Source: RGIG4140 sp045614025 (GTDB taxonomy: Bacteria; Pseudomonadota; Alphaproteobacteria; CAAHEQ01; UBA3637). Taken from it: 5,022 nucleotides of DNA. Below, one piece after another: positions 1-4,982 of this stretch (position 1 is the first letter of the stretch; each line of letters starts with the position of its first letter). Below the pieces are notes generated by a model, which was not told where the DNA came from, ran no database searches, and saw only the letters and a list, made by a program, of their open reading frames with translations. The stretch lies in NCBI GenBank assembly GCA_045614025.1, contig JAZLCE010000031.1, positions 1 through 5,022 on the forward strand. The letters are read 5' to 3'. Position numbers and translations under genes: made by a program.

Positions 1-79
1 CTCTACACCTCAACACCCTTTAAACTCCCGCGCCAACTCAAACAACCCCACACCTTACCCCTCAAAATTCCAGCACCTC
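1..79. repeat. C-rich intergenic repeat, block A, copy 1
   Basis: These 79 bases are identical to 2270-2348, in the same orientation. The block begins at the window edge, so it may extend further left. It is very rich in C and nearly free of G on the plus strand and has no open reading frame. Identity stops abruptly at base 80, where the two copies differ by a short indel and then diverge. I do not recognise it as a named repeat family. It carries no transposase or terminal inverted repeats and is too long for a CRISPR repeat. Confidence 0.95.
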
Positions 80-164
80 ACACGCCACCCCACAGCAAAA
101 CCCCAACCCAACTCCTCAACACCAACCCAAACCCATTCCTTTCTCTCTCTAATCGGTTCTCTCT
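80..164. other. Variable C/T-rich spacer of repeat copy 1
   Basis: This 85-nt stretch joins blocks A and B. It keeps the extreme C-over-G bias (across 1-180 I count about 83 C and 9 G) but its sequence does not match the 54-nt spacer of copy 2. A run of alternating T and C lies at about 140-150. No gene, hairpin or ORF is visible. A plus-strand RNA would be C-rich, G-poor and unstructured, which is the composition of Rho-loading (rut) sites; that function is inference. Confidence 0.6.
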
Positions 165-205
165 CTTCCTTCGCGTTTAAGTAATACTTTAAGAATCTTC
201 AATAA
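165..205. repeat. Conserved 41-bp block B, copy 1
   Basis: This block matches 2403-2443 at 39 of 41 positions (differences at 185 T/A and 200 C/T), in the same orientation as block A. It contains CGCG followed by AAGT, three bases, then ACTT, a small imperfect dyad kept in both copies because one substitution falls in its centre. It lies 37 bp upstream of the candidate -35 box of the 331 gene. Conservation across a spacer that varies in length and sequence suggests a site under constraint, perhaps for a DNA-binding protein. Confidence 0.85.
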
Positions 206-241
206 CCTTTTGATACTATTTAATTTAACATTTTGCCACTT

Positions 242-270
242 TTGTCATTTTTTGCACCTTGCCTTATCAT
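242..270 (+). promoter_or_regulatory. Candidate sigma70-type promoter for the SAA-like gene
   Basis: TTGTCA at 242-247 (5/6 to consensus) and TATCAT at 265-270 (5/6) are separated by exactly 17 nt. Transcription would begin near 277, giving a leader of about 54 nt before the ATG at 331. The region is AT-rich, so chance matches are possible, but hexamer quality and spacing are good and the position is right. Confidence 0.6.
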
Positions 271-319
271 AAGTTTTATTTTATCAATTGATTTAACAAT
301 TATTTTTTTTCTTTTATAT

Positions 320-323
320 GGAG
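320..323 (+). promoter_or_regulatory. Ribosome binding site for the SAA-like gene
   Basis: GGAG lies 7 nt upstream of the ATG at 331, in an otherwise T-rich leader. It fixes that ATG as the start. Confidence 0.8.
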
Positions 324-330
324 ATTTATT

Positions 331-1071
331 ATGCCTTTGTATCGAAAAATGAAATCCCCATTGGGGTATCAAAATTTAACAAACAGCTCTCTTGATTCTT
401 ATGGAGTGGATCATTCTGGTTTTACTACCAGAGATGAGCTTGAATATCAGTTCGCTCGCCAAGAGCGTGAAAATCTGTTGATGGATCAAGAAAAACAAAA
501 CGGTGTGACTGATCATTTCACTCAGTATGGCCATAACTTTTGGGGAACGCCACAAGAAAACAACTATGGATTTGGAAGTTCAAATATTTCAGAAAACATT
601 AAACAGCTGAAAAATAATTTCAATACTTATTCACGGCCAATGATAAATTCAAATGACCCAAATTGGGGAAATAAAACAGAATATTTTTTAAATAACTATT
701 TAAAAACAAAATCAAATTCATACCCTGGTAAAGAAAATTCTGGGTTTATTGCTCCATTTAAAGATATGTGGCAAAATTATAAAGATATGAGGGATATTGA
801 CTTAGTTGGTGCAGATAATTTTTTTCACTGCAAGGCAAATTATGAAGCTGCTAAACGGGGGCCATGGGGCGATATTGTTTCAAAAACAATTAGTTTAGGT
901 CGAGAAATGTTTGGACTTGCAACTGGTGAACCTCTTTCTGATAGTCAAAAAGATTGGGTTGCAAATCAAAAAGGTTGGAATGGTGCTAAAGAAGGGCGTT
1001 CTTTGCAAGAGAGTTGTCCAAGAAATCCAAGAGAATATTATCATCCGAAATATTATAAAAAAACTTTTTAA
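331..1071 (+). CDS. Protein with C-terminal serum amyloid A-like domain
   Basis: This 246-aa protein starts at an ATG with a GGAG site 7 nt upstream. Residues about 141-245 read as a serum amyloid A (SAA, PF00277-type) domain. In the order found in human SAA1 it has DMW (145-147), Y150, DMR (152-154), G-x-D (160-162), FFH (164-166), NY (170-171), AAKRGP (173-178), IS (187-188), RE (191-192), DS (204-205) and AN (211-212). Vertebrate SAA is a helical acute-phase apolipoprotein; the role of bacterial members is unclear to me, though I recall similar stretches at the C-termini of RHS/polymorphic-toxin proteins. Residues 1-85 form a separate module with Tyr/Gly/Asn-rich stretches and a possible helix at 33-57; 86-140 looks like a linker. 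No N-terminal signal peptide or membrane segment is visible. Two Cys (167, 229) lie in the SAA-like part. A small membrane protein follows 40 nt downstream. The SAA match is strong; any effector function is inference. Confidence 0.9.
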   Translation: MPLYRKMKSPLGYQNLTNSSLDSYGVDHSGFTTRDELEYQFARQERENLLMDQEKQNGVTDHFTQYGHNFWGTPQENNYGFGSSNISENIKQLKNNFNTYSRPMINSNDPNWGNKTEYFLNNYLKTKSNSYPGKENSGFIAPFKDMWQNYKDMRDIDLVGADNFFHCKANYEAAKRGPWGDIVSKTISLGREMFGLATGEPLSDSQKDWVANQKGWNGAKEGRSLQESCPRNPREYYHPKYYKKTF

Positions 1072-1075
1072 CTTA

Positions 1076-1104
1076 TTGACTTTTTAAACTTTTTTGAATA
1101 TAGT
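1076..1104 (+). promoter_or_regulatory. Candidate promoter for the membrane protein, possibly leaderless
   Basis: TTGACT at 1076-1081 (5/6) and TATAGT at 1099-1104 (5/6) are separated by 17 nt, in the short gap after the SAA-like gene. The expected transcription start is about 1110-1112, coinciding with the ATG at 1112. That would explain why no Shine-Dalgarno sequence is visible before that gene. Confidence 0.5.
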
Positions 1105-1111
1105 TTGTTCT

Positions 1112-1495
1112 ATGAGGTTAACAGAAAAACAAATAATAAAAGACTTATTTTATAAAGGATTAAAAATTATAAATCGTTTTTTGATTTTGTTTATTCCTGT
1201 TTGTTTTTTCAGTATGTTTTTTTTGGATATGCTGACAACGGGACAACAAAATTATAACGATTTAAGTATGATAATTGTTTTAAAGTTATTATTTATTTTG
1301 TTTTATGGTATTTGCCTTTGGATTATCTTTTTTTCTTTTACAAAGATAAGACTTATCCTTCTTTTAGTAAGTATTTTGATTATTATAGCAACCGTGTATT
1401 TGACTCCCGATTTAAAGAAAATATACCAACATGGCAAATGTTTGGAAGTGTTAGATTATCCTTGTCCTCAAGGGGTTATTTTAAAAGGTGGCTAA
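1112..1495 (+). CDS. Small three-helix membrane protein, unknown function
   Basis: This is a 127-aa protein if the ATG at 1112 is used; the frame also opens with TTG at 1094, but neither start has a convincing ribosome binding site. Three hydrophobic segments are clear at about residues 22-42, 53-76 and 79-97. Lys/Arg-rich stretches lie before segments 1 and 3, so the N-terminus is probably cytoplasmic and the C-terminal tail periplasmic. The tail has two cysteines (C110, C118) that could form a disulfide. I recognise no family. Its place 40 nt after the SAA-like gene, its size and its membrane topology suit a partner or immunity-type protein, but this rests only on context. The same frame continues open after the TAA for another 52 codons, so the stop could also split a longer gene. 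Confidence 0.72.
   Translation: MRLTEKQIIKDLFYKGLKIINRFLILFIPVCFFSMFFLDMLTTGQQNYNDLSMIIVLKLLFILFYGICLWIIFFSFTKIRLILLLVSILIIIATVYLTPDLKKIYQHGKCLEVLDYPCPQGVILKGG
1485..1491 (+). promoter_or_regulatory. Possible ribosome binding site for the 49-codon ORF
   Basis: AAGGTGG overlaps the last codons of the membrane-protein gene and lies 10 nt before a TTG at 1502. It is the only purine-rich Shine-Dalgarno-like stretch nearby and is the main support for starting a small ORF there. Confidence 0.4.
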
Positions 1496-1501
1496 GTTTT
1501 T

Positions 1502-1651
1502 TTGAATTTAAAAGAACTTTATAATTTTGTTAACGACAACATTGAAGAAGAGTTAACACCACAAAATTTTCCTATCTATCAGAAAAGATTTAATTGGTTA
1601 GAAAACCCATTTAATAAAAATGAAAGAATTTTAAAAGAAAATAACTTCTAG
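1502..1651 (+). CDS. Possible small ORF, 49 aa
   Basis: From TTG at 1502 to TAG at 1649-1651 the frame encodes 49 residues. The composition is hydrophilic and protein-like, with acidic residues at 15-17 and several aromatic residues (Phe, Tyr, Trp), and is unlike low-complexity AT-rich noise. It lies in the same frame as the membrane protein, separated from it by one TAA and two codons. It could therefore be an independent gene translated by coupling, the C-terminal part of a gene interrupted by a nonsense mutation, or a decayed remnant. Its stop codon overlaps that of the convergent secreted-protein gene within CTAG (1648-1651). No family is recognised, and a TTG start makes the call tentative. 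Confidence 0.42.
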   Translation: MNLKELYNFVNDNIEEELTPQNFPIYQKRFNWLENPFNKNERILKENNF

Positions 1652-2190
1652 TGAACCGGTGAATATACAGAAGTTCGATTAAAAGAAGTATCTGCATCAT
1701 TAATATTGGATGAATCAGACGAAAAGATTTTAACCATAATGCTTTGTGTTCCTTGTTGAACAAAATTCTTAAATTCAAAATATTTATATAAATTTTGATA
1801 CATTTCACATTTCATCACTGTTAAATAGTCTTCATTCGTTAGGATTGAGCAATGATCTCCAATAACAATAAGCGGATCAGTAATAGGATCCGCTCCCCCC
1901 TCATTTTCGTAATTAATCTCTAAAATTTTATCTTTAGTAACTAAAATATAATTCCCAAAATTGACTTGACTACCCCCAGAAATTAAATAATTTAAGGCTG
2001 GCTGTTTAAATTTAAAAGAAGTATCAATATTAAAACGTTTAATCAAAATATCATAAGCCCGTTTAGCATTTTCTTCTGATTCATAAACATCTATTGGTTG
2101 TGGTTTGTCATTCATTCCATCTGCAAAAGATTTTGCACCAATGCCAATACAAGCAATAAATGCTAATGTTAAGAGTAATCCTTTTTTCAT
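1648..2190 (-). CDS. Secreted protein of unknown function
   Basis: This 180-aa protein starts at an ATG (2188-2190) preceded by AAGGAG with 7-nt spacing. Residues 1-23 form a typical Sec signal peptide: KK near the start, a hydrophobic core at 5-18, and a probable cut after SFA. Lipidation at C14 is a weaker alternative because F-I-A-C is a poor lipobox. The mature part of about 157 aa is mixed alpha/beta, with a possible strand region at 79-93 and an aromatic stretch around 131-143. It has only two cysteines, C114 and C128, which could pair in the periplasm. I recognise no family. It converges on the plus-strand SAA-like block and lies inside the pair of direct repeats, so it may belong to the same accessory cassette. 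Confidence 0.88.
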   Translation of the reverse strand: MKKGLLLTLAFIACIGIGAKSFADGMNDKPQPIDVYESEENAKRAYDILIKRFNIDTSFKFKQPALNYLISGGSQVNFGNYILVTKDKILEINYENEGGADPITDPLIVIGDHCSILTNEDYLTVMKCEMYQNLYKYFEFKNFVQQGTQSIMVKIFSSDSSNINDADTSFNRTSVYSPVH

Positions 2191-2197
2191 CTTAATT

Positions 2198-2203
2198 CTC
2201 CTT
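2198..2203 (-). promoter_or_regulatory. Ribosome binding site for the 180-aa secreted protein
   Basis: Read on the minus strand this is AAGGAG, 7 nt before the ATG at 2190. It is a near-ideal site and fixes the start. Confidence 0.85.
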
Positions 2204-2210
2204 TTTATTT

Positions 2211-2240
2211 AAGATAATCCTTTTTTTTAAATACTGTCAA
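2211..2240 (-). promoter_or_regulatory. Candidate promoter for the 180-aa secreted protein
   Basis: On the minus strand a perfect TTGACA lies at 2240-2235, then 18 nt, then TATCTT at 2216-2211 (4/6). The start would be near 2204, giving a very short leader that begins almost at the ribosome binding site. The perfect -35 is the strongest part; the -10 is moderate. Confidence 0.5.
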
Positions 2241-2269
2241 TCCCTTCTTATTAACACTTACCCCTTAGC

Positions 2270-2348
2270 CTCTACACCTCAACACCCTTTAAACTCCCGC
2301 GCCAACTCAAACAACCCCACACCTTACCCCTCAAAATTCCAGCACCTC
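2270..2348. repeat. C-rich intergenic repeat, block A, copy 2
   Basis: These 79 bases are identical to 1-79, in direct orientation 2269 bp away. From 2271 to 2410 I count about 66 C and 4 G, an extreme strand bias for this AT-rich sequence. The block sits upstream of the minus-strand secreted-protein gene and beyond the terminator of the Sel1 gene. There is no ORF, no terminal inverted repeat and no transposase. Confidence 0.95.
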
Positions 2349-2402
2349 GCCATACCCCCTCTCAACTTCCAAAAATCTCCCTCTTCCTAAATCTTTCTCC
2401 CC

Positions 2403-2443
2403 CTTCCTTCGCGTTTAAGTAAAACTTTAAGAATCTTTAATAA
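2403..2443. repeat. Conserved 41-bp block B, copy 2
   Basis: This matches 165-205 at 39 of 41 positions. The spacer from block A is 54 nt here against 85 nt in copy 1, and is not conserved. In copy 1 the block lies upstream of a plus-strand promoter and gene. Here the sequence beyond it keeps only weak AT-rich resemblance to the copy-1 promoter region (about 2444-2495) and then runs into the Sel1 terminator, with no plus-strand gene. Confidence 0.85.
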
Positions 2444-2518
2444 TATATTGATTATATGTATATTAATATTTTATAACTTTATCATTTTTTTGATATTACC
2501 TTTAAAGAAAAAGACCAT

Positions 2519-2550
2519 AAAAAAAACCACTGGATCGCTCCAATGGTTTT
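2519..2550 (-). terminator. Rho-independent terminator of the Sel1-repeat gene
   Basis: Arms at 2540-2550 and 2523-2533 pair over 11 bp on the minus strand (one G-U wobble) around the 6-nt loop at 2534-2539. A run of eight T on the minus strand (2526-2519) overlaps the stem base and continues past it. It starts 21 nt after the Sel1 stop codon. The other strand also has a short T run after the stem, so weak bidirectional action is possible. Confidence 0.85.
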
Positions 2551-2571
2551 TATTTGAATCAAAAAATAAGT

Positions 2572-3975
2572 TTAAAACAATCCGCTTAAAACATCATCTT
2601 TTTTGGCTTGTTGTTGCGTTTGTTTTTTCAAATCACCATAAATCACCTCACCTTGTTTACGTTCATTTTGATCCATTTCAGCTTCAATACTGTTAATGGC
2701 ATTTTGAATGGTTAAATTCAACGTATCTTTTGAATTATCTTGAGCAACTTTCAACCAAGCATAACATTGAGATGGCCGTGGCGCATCAACGCCTTTTCCT
2801 TCGCAATAACATTTTGCCAATTGATATTGCGCATAAGGATCGCCTTCTTGAGCGCCTTTTAAATACCATTTAAAGGCTTCTACATCATTTTGGAAACGGC
2901 TTCTTAACAAGTCTGCATAATAAGCATAAGCAGCTGTTTCGCCTTTCTTAACAGCTTCATTCACTTTCTTTTCAATCAAGGTCATATCTTTAGAGATACT
3001 GGCTTCAACAATCATATCTGGCGAAATGGAATATTTGCGCCCGTCTGTTAACAAAACTTCCCCTTGAGCCAACATATTTTGAACGGATTCTGGATCATTA
3101 AATCCATTAATAACCGGCGTTGGAATAGCCAACAAATCGCCTTTTGGAACGGATTTTTCTGGTGGAGTTGGGCGCCATTCTCTGGCTCTTCGTTGCATTT
3201 GTAACACAACTTCTTTCTTTTTAATTTTATTCACCAGCTCATCTCTATGTTTCATTGCTTCGCGACCCACCTCATCTTCGGCATTATAAGCTGCCAAAAT
3301 GCTATACCAAGCATAAGCATCTGCTGGATTATATAATGGCCCTTTTGAAGCGCGCAATCCTGCCAATTTGCTTTGCGCTAACACATATCCTTGACGCGCT
3401 GAACGGTTCATCCATTTTAAGGCATTTTCAAAATCTTGTGGCGTGCCCCAGCCTAAATAATAATGAACCCCTAATTTATATTGAGAACCGGCATGCCCTC
3501 TTAAAGCGCTCATTAAATAATATCCGAATGAACTTTGATAATTTTTTTCAACTTTTGTGCCTGTTGCAAACAATTCGCCCAATTGATAAAGAGCATCTGC
3601 TTGCCCCGCATAGGCCGCTCTTTTCAAATAACGCAACCCTGTTTCAAATCTTGGATCAGTTGGATCTTGCGCTTCATCAAGCAAAATTTGAGCTAACTCA
3701 TAAGCCGCATCAATATTATAAGCGCTTTCAGCTTTTTTATAATATTCAACTGCCATGGATAAATCTTTTGGAACGCCTTGCCCTTGGGCATACATTTTTC
3801 CCAAATAATAATAAGCTGTTGCATCCCCCTCGTCTGCCAAGTAAGAAAATTCAGCAAAAGCTTGATCATATCGATTAATTTTATAAGCGGTTAAAGCTTC
3901 TGTTAAACCGGCAAATGCTGTTGATGAAAGCAAAAAAGCCGATAAGGCAACAACTGACAAAGAAAAACGTTTCAT
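2572..3975 (-). CDS. Exported Sel1-repeat (SLR) protein
   Basis: This 467-aa protein starts at an ATG with GGAGGA just upstream. Residues 1-22 are a Sec signal peptide with a probable cut after STAFA, so it should be periplasmic or envelope-bound. Sel1-like TPR repeats are clear at about 51-86 (GDATAYYYLGKMYAQGQGV then AVEYYKKA), 124-159, 161-195, a weaker one at 196-230, and again at 345-377 and 378-413 (DPYAQYQLAKCYCEGKGV). Residues 245-340 are not repeat-like and separate the two groups. The C-terminus is a charged Gln/Lys-rich helix. Sel1 repeats form alpha-solenoids that scaffold protein-protein contacts; the partner here is unknown. It lies 65 nt downstream of the nlpD-like gene on the same strand, so the two may be co-transcribed, and it ends in its own terminator. 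Confidence 0.95.
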   Translation of the reverse strand: MKRFSLSVVALSAFLLSSTAFAGLTEALTAYKINRYDQAFAEFSYLADEGDATAYYYLGKMYAQGQGVPKDLSMAVEYYKKAESAYNIDAAYELAQILLDEAQDPTDPRFETGLRYLKRAAYAGQADALYQLGELFATGTKVEKNYQSSFGYYLMSALRGHAGSQYKLGVHYYLGWGTPQDFENALKWMNRSARQGYVLAQSKLAGLRASKGPLYNPADAYAWYSILAAYNAEDEVGREAMKHRDELVNKIKKKEVVLQMQRRAREWRPTPPEKSVPKGDLLAIPTPVINGFNDPESVQNMLAQGEVLLTDGRKYSISPDMIVEASISKDMTLIEKKVNEAVKKGETAAYAYYADLLRSRFQNDVEAFKWYLKGAQEGDPYAQYQLAKCYCEGKGVDAPRPSQCYAWLKVAQDNSKDTLNLTIQNAINSIEAEMDQNERKQGEVIYGDLKKQTQQQAKKDDVLSGLF

Positions 3976-3978
3976 ATT

Positions 3979-3984
3979 TCCTCC
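3979..3984 (-). promoter_or_regulatory. Ribosome binding site for the Sel1-repeat gene
   Basis: Minus-strand GGAGGA, 3 nt before the ATG at 3975. It is strong though slightly close, and it supports the start that yields a complete signal peptide. Confidence 0.8.
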
Positions 3985-4006
3985 AAAAAAAACAACCTTT
4001 TTTTAA

Positions 4007-4035
4007 ACAATATCACATTCTTTTTAACTTGTAAA
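4007..4035 (-). promoter_or_regulatory. Candidate promoter for the Sel1-repeat gene
   Basis: On the minus strand TTTACA (4035-4030, 5/6) and TATTGT (4012-4007, 4/6) are separated by 17 nt, in the short gap after the nlpD-like stop codon. There is no convincing hairpin between the two genes, so read-through from upstream is also likely. This would be an internal promoter. Confidence 0.45.
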
Positions 4036-4040
4036 TCATT

Positions 4041-4982
4041 TTATTTCAAATAATTTTGTGGGTTCACAACTTTTGTTTTATATCTGATTTCAAAATGAAG
4101 CTGAGGAGATGAAACATTTCCTGTTGCCCCAACAAGCGCGATATTTTGTCCTTTTTTAACTTTTTGCCCTTTTTTAACAAGCAATTTTTGATTATGCGCA
4201 TAAGCAGTTAACCAACCACTTTTATGGCGAATCAAAATCAAATTTCCATAACCTTTTAACCCATTTGATGCATATCCGATCACGCCTTCTTCCGCCGCTT
4301 TCACATAAGTGCCTTGTTTGGCTTTAATGTTAATCCCATCATTTTGCTGACCTTGTGCATTCAACCCAAATTTTGAAACAACTTGCCCTTTAACAGGCCA
4401 AGAAAATTTCTTTTTGCTTTGCCAATAAGGGATTTTAGCGCTTGCTCTGGCAACGCCTTTACTTCTGGCTTGCGGCGTATTTTGCACTTTAAGGGGCGTT
4501 TCTTTTTGATTATTTAAATATTTTTCATCAGCCAATGTTTTGGCTCTTGCTTTTGAAACCCCAGTTGCTTTTTGATTAGAAGCAACCAAAATATCTTCTG
4601 GATCCCTGATTTTCAAGCGTTGCCCCAAATGAATGGTATAAGGCGATTCCAATTCATTCATTTTTGAAAGCTCATGCACGCTCATTTGATATTTTTTTGA
4701 AATATTATAAAGCGTATCCCCTTTTTGAACGGTATGGAGCTTTGGTTGAGGGATTTTAAGTTTTTGGCCAACTTTCAATGTATAAGGTTGCGTTAAATTA
4801 TTTTCTTTAATCACCGCACGCATGGATAAATCATTCTTTTTGGTTAAAGAATAAAGCGTATCCCCGCGTTTCACATACAAAAACTCGCCATCAGAATGAT
4901 ATCCATGACAGCCAGCTAAAAAAACATTTAGCAAAAGAAAACATGAAAAAAGGGCCCTATTTTTCTTCATAAATTTTATCAT
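4041..4982 (-). CDS. nlpD: NlpD-like LysM/degenerate-M23 lipoprotein, amidase activator
   Basis: From ATG 4982 this is a 313-aa lipoprotein. I preferred this ATG to the TTG at 5006, which has no ribosome binding site and adds a charged extension, because AAAGGG lies 3 nt before it; ATG 4970 is also possible. A lipobox LAGC puts the lipidated Cys at residue 25. Two LysM domains follow (about 35-78 and 82-125), then a low-complexity linker, then a LytM/M23 domain from about 193 to the end. The active site is degenerate: the first zinc His is Asn214, the zinc Asp is Asn218, and the HxH pair is Q-L-H (294-296); only His263 and His296 remain. It should therefore bind peptidoglycan without cutting it. 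NlpD, EnvC and DipM proteins of this kind activate amidases for septal cell-wall splitting. It is upstream of the Sel1 gene on the same strand. Confidence 0.94.
   Translation of the reverse strand: MIKFMKKNRALFSCFLLLNVFLAGCHGYHSDGEFLYVKRGDTLYSLTKKNDLSMRAVIKENNLTQPYTLKVGQKLKIPQPKLHTVQKGDTLYNISKKYQMSVHELSKMNELESPYTIHLGQRLKIRDPEDILVASNQKATGVSKARAKTLADEKYLNNQKETPLKVQNTPQARSKGVARASAKIPYWQSKKKFSWPVKGQVVSKFGLNAQGQQNDGINIKAKQGTYVKAAEEGVIGYASNGLKGYGNLILIRHKSGWLTAYAHNQKLLVKKGQKVKKGQNIALVGATGNVSSPQLHFEIRYKTKVVNPQNYLK

Noticed and set aside
1..205. CRISPR array or IS end
   Set aside because: There are only two copies 2.27 kb apart, no regularly spaced short repeats, no terminal inverted repeats and no cas or transposase gene.
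286..310. AATTG/CAATT hairpin followed by eight T in the leader of the SAA-like gene, resembling an attenuator
   Set aside because: The stem is only 5 bp with one G-C pair, too weak to terminate, and such patterns are common in AT-rich leaders.
1312..1524. 70-codon plus-strand frame overlapping the membrane protein
   Set aside because: It is out of frame with the clear transmembrane pattern of the 1112-1495 gene and has no ribosome binding site.
1611..1808. 65-codon minus-strand frame
   Set aside because: It is nested in another frame of the 180-aa secreted-protein gene, has no start signal, and its Ile/Leu-rich product reflects AT-rich DNA.
1871..1894. 8-bp perfect inverted repeat (AGCGGATC / GATCCGCT) with 8-nt loop
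   Set aside because: It is inside the secreted-protein gene and arises from codons for two Asp-Pro pairs; no T run follows on either strand, so it is not a convincing terminator.
2448..2696. 82-codon plus-strand frame
   Set aside because: It runs through the Sel1 terminator hairpin and antisense into the Sel1 gene, with no ribosome binding site.
3255..3878. 207-codon open frame on the plus strand
   Set aside because: It lies wholly antisense to the Sel1-repeat gene, has no ribosome binding site, and its His/Leu-rich product is the kind expected from the reverse of an Ala/Tyr/Lys-rich solenoid.
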